Positions 1 through 8,889 of a DNA stretch of 53,943 nt are shown one piece after another. Position 1 is the first letter of the stretch; each line of letters opens with the position of its first letter. Both the position numbers and the translations under genes were made by a program. The notes beneath the pieces were generated by a model. The model saw only the letters and a program-made list of their open reading frames with translations, made no database searches and was not told the DNA's origin. Origin of the DNA: an uncultured Muribaculaceae bacterium (lineage in GTDB: Bacteria > Bacteroidota > Bacteroidia > Bacteroidales > Muribaculaceae); the NCBI GenBank assembly GCA_910579675.1, contig CAJTUF010000016.1, forward strand, positions 23,038 through 76,980, in the 5' to 3' direction.

Positions 1-1
1 C

Positions 2-34
2 GTCGCCCCGGAGCGCGGATGGCCCCGGGGCGAC
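2..34 (-). terminator. GC-rich hairpin just past the end of the repeat protein gene
   Basis: Positions 2-11 and 25-34 form a perfect 10-bp inverted repeat (GTCGCCCCGG / CCGGGGCGAC) about 23 bases beyond the stop codon of the minus-strand gene at 57-3794. A T-tract on the minus strand would lie outside the window, so a terminator role is only inferred. Confidence 0.4.
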
Positions 35-56
35 TGCTATTGACTCAGCACTTGAT

Positions 57-3000
57 TTATTCGCTAATGTAGATCTTGCGTCCGGCCTGGATGTAGATGC
101 CGGCGCGGAGAGCCGCCATCTGCTCGGGCGTGCGGGCCACGAGGCGTCCGGTCAGATCGTAGACGGGGGCAAATGCGGCCTCGGTGTCGGCCTCAACGCC
201 ATTGATGCCGCTTGCAGCCTCAACCACCACCTCGCAGGTGGCCTTGACGCCGTTGGGGGCGGTGGCGGTGATGGTGGCCCGTCCGGCGCCCACAAGGGTC
301 ACGATGCCATTCTGATCGACCACGGCAACGCTCTCATCCGAGCTGCTCCAAGTCAGATCGTCGACATCGGCCTGCAGATGATAGGTAGTGCCCTCGACGC
401 CGCTGATCTTCTCAGTGTCGAGGTTGATCTCGGTCACACTTCCGCCGGTCACGGTGACTGATATTACCTTATACCCGACAGAGCAAGAAAAATATATGTC
501 GGTTGTGCCTGGGCCGACAGCGACAAGATTGCCCTCATTATCGATGTCAACAATGTTGCGGTAGTAGGGCCACCAGTCGATATTTTTGATTTCGTTGGGA
601 TAATCTTCAGGTATAACCTTGAAGGTTGCTTTGTAGGTGTCGCCGACCTCAAAGGTGGTCGGACAGTTGATCTCGACGTCGGTCACCCAGAAGTCGATCG
701 ACATCAGGGTGGCAGCGGCGCGGGAAGTGCCATCCTCAACCGATGCGGTGATCACCGTCTTGCCCGGCTTGAGCGGGTTGACGATACCGTTTTCGTTGAC
801 GGTGGCAACCCCCTCGTTGTCCGACTTCCAGACAACGGTATGTCCATCCTCGATCTTATCTGCTATCTCGGCAGGAATAGTGATCTTCACGGGAGTGTCG
901 AGCCATGTCTCGCTTTGGCCATTACCATCGGCGTCAACCTCGGGAGTCACAGGATTGGCTTCTACAATTCTGACACTGCGTGTAAATCCAATTGGGAGTG
1001 GTTTGTACATGAAGTATACCCGGGCACTTGTCAATGTTTTTTTGATACCGGTAAGGACGATATTATTACCATCAATGCTGATATCAAGATTGTCCAATTT
1101 ATTGCCATTGTTGTCAATAAGTGTGATTTCATAATCGCTCAGCGGTATCTCCGAATCAACGTTGATGATTCGTGGCTCATCAACGAACAAAACGGTATTG
1201 TTCGGCAGTTGAGCCATTACTGACTCATCGATACCTTTCTTTACGTTGACAACGAAATCAAACTTTACATCCTCAAAATCCTTGTTAATGAATGTAAGCG
1301 TTGCCTCGCCGGTGCTTCTTGACGATGCGGCAGTATTATCGCTTGACGGGCTGAGAATATTTTCATCAGACGAAGTGAGGATGTAATCGTTGTATTGATT
1401 AGAATTTAATCCGGTAACGAACCCATGACGAATCAGATTCCATAAATTGATGGAATATCCGATAGGCATGACGAGTCCACTGCCCGGAGTCTGTATGTCG
1501 GCCACATCGGGCTTCTTCTCGATGTTGATGGTGGTACTTGTCCAGCCATATACCTTGTGATTGAAACGCAGTCCGCGCTGACCCTCCCCGAGACCTGTAA
1601 AGGTAAGTTTGTTGCCGTCGCGCTTAACTTCAAAGTCGGAATCGGGGAATCCTTCATAAGTATAATTAGCCTTTACGATTTCAGAATATTCGTCGAGAGA
1701 AATGCAGTCATCAGGTATGGTGATGCTCTTACTTTCGTTGAGATATATCGATCCGAGATTTCTGCCAATATATATGGATGGGCTCATCTTGGAGGTCACT
1801 TCGATGGAGAAGGAAACCTCTTTGAAGTCCTTATGGGTATAGGTGATGGTAGAAGTGCCAGTAATGTAGGCGCTGAAGTGGTTGGAGTTGTATTCGGTCG
1901 GATAGATGTAGAAATCGGGATTAGACGAGGTGATAATCCAATCATTATCTGGGCCGCTTACACCACTCACGATGCCGCTCTCAATCAGCTTGCTGAGATA
2001 GATTGATACGCTGGTCGGAATTGTGATGCTCTTCTCGTGAACAATAATGTCCTCCTTGCTCGGCTTCTTAACAACAGTAAGATAGTTATAACTATCGCCG
2101 TACTTATACTTGAACGTTATGGTTTCTTCCCCTGGAGCTAAGCCCGTAAAAGTGATCGAATTGCTTTCGTTGTCAATTGAGGCGCTTACTATCTCGCTAT
2201 TTCCAGAGCCGAGAGTGATCGATTCAAAGTCTCTCAGAGGAATATAAGAGTCAGGTATAGTAACGCTCTTTGATTCGCCTACATATATAGTGCCAATATT
2301 ATCTGTTACATATCCGAGGGTGCTCTGCACCACTTTTACTTGAATGCTGAATTGCTTAGTCGGATCAACATCATGAGTAAACGAGATAGTGAATGAACCT
2401 TCCTTTACGGGCCTAAAACGTTGGTTACCCTCAATTGATAATCCGGAATCCGCAGATGATACATGGAAATACTGCAATTCTTCGGATGGAATACCTTCTA
2501 CCACACCGTCTGCAATAAGATCGTCAAGAGTAACGTAATTCCATATGGGAATCATGATACTTTCTTTGCGAACATTGATTTCGTAAGGATCCGGTTTCTT
2601 CGCGATGGTGAAACCATGGCTGAATCGACATTCGTATGGCGTGTATATTATGTCAAGAGGAGCCCATCCCTCATGAAGAGGAATGATTGTAAGGAGATCT
2701 CCATTGAGTTCGATAGAGAAATCTACATCCTTATCGGCGCTCCATGATCCTTTTTCAAATGAGAATAATTCTGATGGAATCTCATTTTTGATGTTGATAA
2801 CTACAGTGTCGCCAAGATATACCGATTGGAGTTCTCTGTCAAGAATTTCATTAACACTCTCTTTGACCGTTATATCGATATCAAATGATACGTTGTCGAA
2901 ATCCTTGTTGGTAAAGGTCAATGTGGCTGTGCCGGGAGCTACTGTGCAGAATCTGGTATTATCTTCAATCCTGACAATATTTTTATCAGAGGAAGTAATG

Positions 3001-3794
3001 GTGTAATTGCGATATTCGTTCTCGTCAATTCCAGTTACTACTCCATTACGGATTAGTGAGGATAAGTAGTTTGAGTTAGTCTGAGTCGGGTAGATGAGAG
3101 ATTTTTGTGTAACATGGATATCCTCCTTGCTCGGCTTCTTCGCAACATTGAACTGAGCACCAAAAGTCGGAATAAGACAATTATCGTAGGCAAGCTCTAA
3201 ATAAAAAGAGCCTTCTGCCACTGCTTCTACAGTGACAGTGTTATCTGTTTGAGAGACCTTTGCAAGTTCCGGATGGTCTTTAATCCAAAACGAACCAGTT
3301 TTGACCGGAATATCCGAATCTATATTGATTGTTTTGCTTACACCTACATATAAAGGATTTGATAAAGCACCGAAAGAGAAACCGTTGCGAACTGAAATGG
3401 CAACAGTGAAAGTAACTTCGGGTGCATCCTTATGTGTGAATGTGACATTGGCATTACCAATTCGGTTACTTTCCAGATAGGGCTCACTATTGTCATTGCC
3501 AACGTTGATTACAGATTCATTGTCAGAGGTGATTGAGTAATCTTTGGCTGTTGACGGATCTATCCCCTTGATAATATCTCCCTGTAAGATATATCGTATG
3601 TTGCAAATGTGATGTAAAGGATAATACACCTCACCCGAAGGATAAGTTATATCACTGAGATTGGGAACTGTAGCGGCGGCTGGGAGGGCCGAGAGGATTG
3701 TGATGATGAGGGCCAGGAAGAGGTGTCCCGGGCGGGCGAGGAGCGTTGGCCAAGCCGCTCTCGCGATGGGTGGGTTGTGTAATGGTCTACCCAT
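57..3794 (-). CDS. Secreted surface protein with five ~180-residue repeats, Ig-like Big_2 domains and a sorting-type C-terminus
   Basis: This is a 1245-residue exported protein of unknown ligand. I start it at the ATG at 3794 because a signal peptide follows at once (hydrophobic run LFLALIITILSALPAAA, residues about 26-41); the longer frame to 4016 adds a charged, non-signal stretch. After the signal come five imperfect tandem repeats starting near residues 43, 219, 399, 576 and 760. Most begin KKPxxxDI, then carry a LIxxGxVxG segment, an ITSSD strand and a THKDF-like strand. About three Big_2-like Ig domains follow from roughly residue 945. The tail has VYDLTGRLV then LRAGIYI, resembling type A sorting tails of type IX secretion cargo; sprA lies 7 kb away. 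Secretion by that route is inference. The repeat core is AT-rich while both ends are GC-rich. A cell-surface adhesin is plausible but unproven. Confidence 0.85.
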   Translation of the reverse strand: MGRPLHNPPIARAAWPTLLARPGHLFLALIITILSALPAAATVPNLSDITYPSGEVYYPLHHICNIRYILQGDIIKGIDPSTAKDYSITSDNESVINVGNDNSEPYLESNRIGNANVTFTHKDAPEVTFTVAISVRNGFSFGALSNPLYVGVSKTINIDSDIPVKTGSFWIKDHPELAKVSQTDNTVTVEAVAEGSFYLELAYDNCLIPTFGAQFNVAKKPSKEDIHVTQKSLIYPTQTNSNYLSSLIRNGVVTGIDENEYRNYTITSSDKNIVRIEDNTRFCTVAPGTATLTFTNKDFDNVSFDIDITVKESVNEILDRELQSVYLGDTVVINIKNEIPSELFSFEKGSWSADKDVDFSIELNGDLLTIIPLHEGWAPLDIIYTPYECRFSHGFTIAKKPDPYEINVRKESIMIPIWNYVTLDDLIADGVVEGIPSEELQYFHVSSADSGLSIEGNQRFRPVKEGSFTISFTHDVDPTKQFSIQVKVVQSTLGYVTDNIGTIYVGESKSVTIPDSYIPLRDFESITLGSGNSEIVSASIDNESNSITFTGLAPGEETITFKYKYGDSYNYLTVVKKPSKEDIIVHEKSITIPTSVSIYLSKLIESGIVSGVSGPDNDWIITSSNPDFYIYPTEYNSNHFSAYITGTSTITYTHKDFKEVSFSIEVTSKMSPSIYIGRNLGSIYLNESKSITIPDDCISLDEYSEIVKANYTYEGFPDSDFEVKRDGNKLTFTGLGEGQRGLRFNHKVYGWTSTTINIEKKPDVADIQTPGSGLVMPIGYSINLWNLIRHGFVTGLNSNQYNDYILTSSDENILSPSSDNTAASSRSTGEATLTFINKDFEDVKFDFVVNVKKGIDESVMAQLPNNTVLFVDEPRIINVDSEIPLSDYEITLIDNNGNKLDNLDISIDGNNIVLTGIKKTLTSARVYFMYKPLPIGFTRSVRIVEANPVTPEVDADGNGQSETWLDTPVKITIPAEIADKIEDGHTVVWKSDNEGVATVNENGIVNPLKPGKTVITASVEDGTSRAAATLMSIDFWVTDVEINCPTTFEVGDTYKATFKVIPEDYPNEIKNIDWWPYYRNIVDIDNEGNLVAVGPGTTDIYFSCSVGYKVISVTVTGGSVTEINLDTEKISGVEGTTYHLQADVDDLTWSSSDESVAVVDQNGIVTLVGAGRATITATAPNGVKATCEVVVEAASGINGVEADTEAAFAPVYDLTGRLVARTPEQMAALRAGIYIQAGRKIYISE

Positions 3795-4269
3795 AGTGTA
3801 ATGATTTTGAGCCGGTGCCGGGCCCCCGGGCTGTCGGCTTATGTGACTATGATTGATAAATAAAAAGCGTGGGGTCCGTACTTGATGCTCGTCCCACTCG
3901 TTGAGGCCTTCGCATTGCCCGGAGTAGTAGAACGAGCAACGCAGAGGCCTCACGCCGATATGAAAATAAATCACCGATGGGGCGGCGTCAGGCCTGGTGG
4001 CCGACATCGCTCTCATGGTGGAATAATCATATCCACATAGGCATCTACCGTTGCTACATTCCCGACTACTCCTGAAGTTTGCGAAGTTTCAACGAGTCAA
4101 GAAGATAGCGCTAAGTAAACGCTTTTCATATGTAAGTTTTCGCTTCCCCACCCGCATATAACCCGAGGACCGGGCCTCCGCAAGGCGGTCAGCATCGGCA
4201 AAATTAGTGATTTATCGCAATTTGCCAAAATTTTTGTCAAAGAAAAATGAAAGAGGTGCGAGATTGGGG
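3795..4269. other. Non-coding upstream region of the repeat protein gene
   Basis: I see no convincing gene here. It holds the 5' flank of the minus-strand gene starting at 3794. No TAnnTTTG box could be placed with confidence. GC-rich repeat sequence begins at about 4270. Confidence 0.5.
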
Positions 4270-4525
4270 CGAGGGCATCGTCGCGGTTCGGCTGCTCCGG
4301 GGAAGCAGCCCTACATTGGAGGTAATGGGCTGATGATTCGTTATTTGTGTGATTTGAAGTGGCTTGTAGGGATGCTCCACGGAGTATCCGCCCGGCGACG
4401 CGGGTTGCGGCGATGGTGAGCGCGCGTAGCCGCCAAGCCGCTTTGGCGGCGCACCTTGAGGGTTGCCCCGGGCAAGAGCCCCCATAGGGGCCGCAGCCCG
4501 GGGTTGGGAGGGCATATTGTGATAT

Positions 4526-4583
4526 GCTCAGCGTCAGCCGAGCTCCTTGGGCGTCGCGGTGTGGGGCTCGGCTGACGCTGAGC
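4526..4583. repeat. Long inverted repeat, copy 1
   Basis: Arms GCTCAGCGTCAGCCGAGC (4526-4543) and GCTCGGCTGACGCTGAGC (4566-4583) are perfectly complementary over 18 bp with a 22-base loop. The structure sits inside the first long repeat unit. A short T-run follows the right arm on the plus strand. Confidence 0.85.
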
Positions 4584-4980
4584 GATTTTTGATCGGGCCG
4601 CGTTGACCCCGGCTGCGGCGGCTACGCGCGCTCTTGCCGGGGCCTATCCATCAGGGACGCCCCCAAGGGGGCTTTGGGCGCTACGCGCCGGGTTGGCGTC
4701 GCGGGTTTGCGGCCTTTTGGCCGCTGGGGGGCGTCGCGGTGCGGCTGCTCCGGGGAGGCAGCCCTACAAGGGAGGCGGTTGGGGCTGATGATTCGTTATT
4801 TATGTGACTTTAAGCGACTTGTAGGGATGCTCCACGGAGCATCCGCCCGGCGACGCGGGTTGCGGCGATGGTGAGCGCGCGTAGCCGCCAAGCCGCTTTG
4901 GCGGCGCACCTTGAGGGTGGCCCCGGGCAAGAGCCCCCATAGGGGCCGCAGCCCGGGGTTGGGAGGGCATATTGTGATAT

Positions 4981-5038
4981 GCTCAGCGTCAGCCGAGCTC
5001 CTTGGGCGTCGCGGTGTGGGGCTCGGCTGACGCTGAGC
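4981..5038. repeat. Long inverted repeat, copy 2
   Basis: This is an identical copy of the 18-bp-arm hairpin at 4526-4583 (arms 4981-4998 and 5021-5038), carried by the second long repeat unit 455 bp downstream. Confidence 0.85.
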
Positions 5039-5361
5039 GATTTTCTTTGGGCGACGGTTGACCCCACTCTGCGGCGGCTACGCGCGCCTTTGAGTGGGGC
5101 TATCAAGCAGGAACGCCCCCAAGGGGGCTTTGGGCGCTACGCGCCGGGTGGGCGTCGCGGTGCGGCCTTTTGGTCGCGGGCATCGTCGCGGTTCGGCTGC
5201 TCCGGGGAAGCAGCCCTACATTTGGCGCGGGGGCGTCGCGGTTGCGGCCTTTTGGCCGCGGGCATCGACGCGGTGCGGCTGCTCCGGGGAAGCAGCCCTA
5301 CATTGGGCGGGGGCGTCGCGGTGCGGCCATTTGGCCGCGGGGGGTAAAGGGGGATGCGAGA

Positions 5362-5407
5362 ATGGCGCTGACGGGTGGTTTTCTCAAATGACCCGTGTCA
5401 GCGCCAT
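5362..5407. repeat. Hairpin at the edge of the repeat array
   Basis: ATGGCGCTGAC-GGGT (5362-5376) pairs with ACCCGTGTCAGCGCCAT (5391-5407), with a two-base bulge. It shares the GCTGAC core with the longer hairpins to its left. Between it and the next gene at 5558 I see only AT-richer sequence with no gene. Confidence 0.6.
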
Positions 5408-5557
5408 GCTGTTCTCTGTAAGGAAATTTCACGATTTGTGATGGAGCCGGGCTTCTGTCTGTGCTGCGTCGGCTCGATCTAAGTTTTTATCCGATGCAAA
5501 ATTACGCTCTATTTTTATCTCCCGAAATACTCAAAAGTGGGTAATGTGGCGTTTTTT

Positions 5558-6235
5558 TTACTGTCCAGTGGAGTCGGGGGCCGGCGAAGGCCAGTTTTCG
5601 GGCCACGGCGCGGTGAGGTCGATGGGCTCTTTGCTCACGGGGTGGATAAAGCGCAGCCGATAGGCTTGGAGCGAGATTGAGCCGTCGGGGTTGGATCGCT
5701 TGTCGCCATATTTGAGGTCGCCGCGTATGGGGCATCCTATCGACGACATCTGCACTCTGATCTGGTGTTTGCGCCCTGTCTCGAGGTGTATGTCGACTAT
5801 GGTGAAGCGGTCGGTGTTGCCGGTCACCGCATAGGACAGAGCCGACAGTTTGGCTCCGGGTTTGGGCTGGGAATGGGAGTAGCTCTTGTTGGTGCGCTCG
5901 ACGGTGGTGATATAGCTCTCGATGCGTCCCGACACCGGCTGCGGGGCGGTGCGGGTGAGGGCGCGGTAGGTTTTTTCGATCTTCCCTTCGCGCAGCATCT
6001 CATTGAGGCGCGACAGGGCTTTGGAGGTCTTGGCAAAGATCACGAGTCCACCGACAGGCCGGTCGAGGCGATGCACCACGCCGCAAAACACATTGCCGGG
6101 CTTGGCGTAGCGCTCCTTGATGTATTGCCTTACGGTCTCGACCAGCGGGGTGTCGCCGGTCTTGTCGCCCTGCACTATCTCGCCGGGCGCTTTGTCGACC
6201 ACAATTATGTGGTTGTCTTCATATATTATCTTCAT
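5558..6235 (-). CDS. RluA-family pseudouridine synthase
   Basis: This 225-residue protein should isomerise uridine to pseudouridine in rRNA or tRNA in the cytoplasm. It carries the RluA-family catalytic motif HRLDRPVGG at residues 55-63, with Asp58 as the expected nucleophile. It opens directly with the catalytic domain (IIYEDNHIIVVDKAPG) and has no N-terminal S4 domain, so it is a short single-domain member. The target base cannot be told from the sequence. It is the last gene of a minus-strand run ABC-F, trkH, trkA, rluA-like, starting 31 bases after trkA ends, so cotranscription is likely. Confidence 0.9.
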   Translation of the reverse strand: MKIIYEDNHIIVVDKAPGEIVQGDKTGDTPLVETVRQYIKERYAKPGNVFCGVVHRLDRPVGGLVIFAKTSKALSRLNEMLREGKIEKTYRALTRTAPQPVSGRIESYITTVERTNKSYSHSQPKPGAKLSALSYAVTGNTDRFTIVDIHLETGRKHQIRVQMSSIGCPIRGDLKYGDKRSNPDGSISLQAYRLRFIHPVSKEPIDLTAPWPENWPSPAPDSTGQ

Positions 6236-6266
6236 GTGAGCGGGGTGGGGATGATGGGGACAGGTG

Positions 6267-6962
6267 TCAGAGCGCGGCAGTGAATGCCCTGAACGCCTTG
6301 CGGGTGGTAAAGACTGTGATTATGTCGCCTTTGAGGGCGCGGGGCGCCTCGGCGGTGTCGAGGGGGATGATTGAAGCTGAGCGGCGCAGGATGCCGATGC
6401 GGTTGGCGGTGGTGGAGGGGCGGCACACGGCTATGAGCTTCATGTCGTGGCCGTCGAGCACCGGGATATTGTCGTAGCGCAAGCCGTCGAACATGTCGGG
6501 GAGGGGGAAGCGGAGCACATAGTGCTCATCGTCGTCGTCGATGGCCAGGCTCTCCACATGTCCGCCCACGGCCATCTCGCGGGTGAGGTCGGTGGCGGCG
6601 CGTTGCTCGGGGGTGAGGATGCGGTCGATGTGGAAGCCTTCAAGTATGGCGTGGTGGAGCTTGTCGATGGCGCGGGCATAGAGGCGCTTCACGCCGAGCT
6701 CCTTGAGCAGGGCCACGGTGCGTATCGAGGCACCGAAATTCTCGCCGATGGCCACGATGACAGTGTCGACATTGAGCAACGGAAGGGCCGAGAGGGCCAC
6801 CCGGTCGGTGGAGTCGACGATGTAGGCGGTGGAGATATAGTCTTTGATCGACTCCACGATGGTCGACGATACGTCGGCCCCGATCACTTCATGGCCCATT
6901 TCCGTGAGGTCGATGGCCAGATTGGAGCCATATATGCCGAGACCGATTATAAGGTAGCGCAT
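6267..6962 (-). CDS. trkA: TrkA/KtrA-type potassium uptake regulatory subunit
   Basis: This 231-residue cytoplasmic RCK protein gates a Trk/Ktr potassium channel. The N-terminal Rossmann domain starts MRYLIIGLGIYGSNLA, with the nucleotide-binding glycine pattern GxGxxG at residues 7-12, and continues through VDTVIVAIGENFGASI. A C-terminal RCK_C-type domain covers about residues 140-220. The length equals the single-RCK KtrA form rather than the doubled E. coli TrkA. It begins 21 bases after the trkH stop, which supports a two-component channel operon. Confidence 0.92.
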   Translation of the reverse strand: MRYLIIGLGIYGSNLAIDLTEMGHEVIGADVSSTIVESIKDYISTAYIVDSTDRVALSALPLLNVDTVIVAIGENFGASIRTVALLKELGVKRLYARAIDKLHHAILEGFHIDRILTPEQRAATDLTREMAVGGHVESLAIDDDDEHYVLRFPLPDMFDGLRYDNIPVLDGHDMKLIAVCRPSTTANRIGILRRSASIIPLDTAEAPRALKGDIITVFTTRKAFRAFTAAL

Positions 6963-6983
6963 GATGGGATTGAGTTGGGGGGA

Positions 6984-8867
6984 TCAGTTGATGATAAGAT
7001 TGTCGGTGGGATAGATGGCGGGGCTGTCGTGGCGCCTGCCTGCAAATCCGGCCATGAGCGATATGATGCCCACGCGGCCGAGAAACATGGCCGAGCACAA
7101 TACCAGCTCGGAGCTCTCGGAGAGCTCAGGGGTGGCGCCCAGCGACGACCCAACGGTGAAGAGGGCCGAGAGGGTCTCGAAGAGCACGCTGCGGGCGCTC
7201 AGATGAGGCTCCAGCGCAAGGAGGGTCACCGAGTAGGCCAGATAGCTCAGGATGGAGATGGCCACCACGGCGTTGGCGCGTCGTATCGACCACACGGCGA
7301 TGGTGCGCTTGAAGGCGGTGACCTTCTCGCGCCCGGTGACTATGCAGCGGAGGTTGAGACATATGGCGGCGAGGGTGTTGACTTTGACACCGCCGGCGGT
7401 AGACTGCGATGCGCCGCCCACCCACATGAGAAACATCACCACCAGCAGGGTGACATTGAGAAATCCCGCCGGGTTGACCGATGAGAATCCCGCCGATCGG
7501 GGGGTGACGGAGTTGAACACCGACTGGGTGATCTTCTCCACCACGGTCATGCCGGCCAGCGAATTGTCCCACTCCAGGAGCATAAACGCTCCGGTGCCTG
7601 CGGCAAAGAGCAGCAGGAAAGTGGTGAGCACTATCTTGGTGTTCATATTGTAGGGGTGGACATTTCGGGGCTCGTTATAGCGGCGGTGGGTTATGGCTCC
7701 CCACGCCCGGCGGCAGCTGAGGACTATGGCATCTTTGAAGTTGACGAGGATGGGAAATCCAATGGCTCCGGATACCACGAGGAGCGATGTGACCCAGTAG
7801 ATGGATATGTTGCCGTAGAGCAGGAGCGGATTGGACATTCCTCCGGGGAGGGTGGAGAATCCGGCGTTGCAAAACGACGAGAGGGAGTGGAAGAGCGAAA
7901 ACTCCACCGTGTCGATCAGGCTCATGCCGAGGCTCTGCCTGACGCTGAAAAACACCGCCACGGCGCCTATCGCCTCAAGGGTGAGGGTAAAACCGAGGAT
8001 ATAGAGCAGCGTGGGGAGCAGCGAGCTCATCGACTTGGAGTAGATCATGTCCTTGAGCATGAGCTGGCTGTAGATCGAAGCACGCCCCGAAAAGAACAGG
8101 GCGAAAAATGAGGTGAAGGTCATCACTCCGAGGCCGCCTATCTGGATGAGTATGGCAAGAACGAGTATGCCCAGAGGGGTGAAAGTGGCGTAGACATCGA
8201 CGGGTGTGAGCCCGGTGATGCACACCGCCGAGGTCGATACAAACAGGGCGTCGACATAGCTCACCGGCCCGTAGGTGCACTTGGGGAGCATCAGCAGCAG
8301 CGACCCGATGAATATCACCACTAAAAACGACCCGGAGAGGAGGAGCGAGGGGTTGGTGCGCCGCCCGACGAGTTTCATCACGGCGTCGCTCACCTCCACC
8401 AGCGCAAATGCACACAGGATGGGATAGAGAAACCGCCTTGAGTAGAGAAGCGAGTCGAGCCAGCCTATCCATGGATGGTCGGGGCGAGGATAGAGGAGCG
8501 GGAGCAGGGTGAGGAGCACCGCTCCGTCGACTATGATCTTGAGGATGCTCCGGGTGTCTCTGCCAGTGCGTGGATCGGTCACGCGGGCAAATATTATGTC
8601 GGTGAGAAATATGATCTGGATGCCGCGTATGGCGCGCCTGAGCATGAGCAGCTCAGAGTCGGAATGATTGTAGCCGAGATAGACTATAAACACACCGAGG
8701 AGAGCCACCGAAGCCACCACAGCAAGGGCATGAATCACTGTCTGGGTGAGCCGGATGCCGCGAATGAACCTGTGGACCAGACGCTGGTATCCCCGGGTGG
8801 CGCGCATGGCCCGGAGATAGCATCGGTAGATCAGGCTGTGGCTGTTGTGGTGCCGGGGGTGGTTCAT
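6984..8867 (-). CDS. trkH: TrkH/KtrB-type potassium channel subunit with N-terminal membrane extension
   Basis: This 627-residue inner-membrane protein imports K+ with TrkA. The four pore loops are visible: SAVCITGL (about residues 213-220), FCNAGFST, TPRSAGFS and VGSSLGATPEL. The first ~170 residues hold about four extra hydrophobic segments ahead of the KtrB-like core, so it is longer than typical KtrB. I start at the ATG at 8867 (MNHPRHHNSH). The frame runs open to 9005, but those codons lie inside the 3' end of the upstream ABC-F gene and encode a non-membrane sequence. With this start the gap to the ABC-F stop is 22 bases. Confidence 0.92.
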   Translation of the reverse strand: MNHPRHHNSHSLIYRCYLRAMRATRGYQRLVHRFIRGIRLTQTVIHALAVVASVALLGVFIVYLGYNHSDSELLMLRRAIRGIQIIFLTDIIFARVTDPRTGRDTRSILKIIVDGAVLLTLLPLLYPRPDHPWIGWLDSLLYSRRFLYPILCAFALVEVSDAVMKLVGRRTNPSLLLSGSFLVVIFIGSLLLMLPKCTYGPVSYVDALFVSTSAVCITGLTPVDVYATFTPLGILVLAILIQIGGLGVMTFTSFFALFFSGRASIYSQLMLKDMIYSKSMSSLLPTLLYILGFTLTLEAIGAVAVFFSVRQSLGMSLIDTVEFSLFHSLSSFCNAGFSTLPGGMSNPLLLYGNISIYWVTSLLVVSGAIGFPILVNFKDAIVLSCRRAWGAITHRRYNEPRNVHPYNMNTKIVLTTFLLLFAAGTGAFMLLEWDNSLAGMTVVEKITQSVFNSVTPRSAGFSSVNPAGFLNVTLLVVMFLMWVGGASQSTAGGVKVNTLAAICLNLRCIVTGREKVTAFKRTIAVWSIRRANAVVAISILSYLAYSVTLLALEPHLSARSVLFETLSALFTVGSSLGATPELSESSELVLCSAMFLGRVGIISLMAGFAGRRHDSPAIYPTDNLIIN

Positions 8868-8889
8868 GTCGTTATAAACAAAGCCGGGC

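Larger units (their letters stand above)
4270..5340. repeat. REP/BIME-like repeat array: two ~455-bp units and two ~79-bp units in tandem
   Basis: The array has two long units (about 4270-4725 and 4726-5182) offset by 453-455 bp and nearly identical across 4331-4583 versus 4786-5038. Two short units follow (about 5183-5261 and 5262-5340). Each unit opens with a CGTCGCGG-type head and the hairpin GGCTGCT-CCGGGGA-AGCAGCC followed by CCTACA (hairpins at 4290-4310, 4743-4763 with one mismatch, and near 5198 and 5276). In the long units a related element follows in inverted orientation (TGTAGG, then hairpin GGATGCTCC-AC-GGAGCATCC at 4825-4844, one mismatch in the copy at 4370-4389, then a CGACGCGG tail). 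The pairing of inverted copies is typical of REP doublets (BIME/REPIN). No RAYT transposase is in the window. Open frames across it are repeat-driven and not counted as genes. Confidence 0.8.

Noticed and set aside
4286..5340. CRISPR array in the repeat region
   Set aside because: Repeats are of two very different lengths, carry internal hairpins in both orientations, and the material between them is itself repeated, so there are no unique spacers; no cas genes are present.
4979..5441. Overlapping plus-strand frames of 70-122 codons in the repeat array
   Set aside because: They are made of Arg/Gly/Ala-rich translations of the tandem REP units, shift frame between copies and have no homologous look. 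The repeat structure explains them.
6447..7484. 345-codon plus-strand frame opposite trkA/trkH
   Set aside because: It is antisense to two clear genes; its His/Gly/Asp-rich translation is the usual shadow of high-GC coding sequence.
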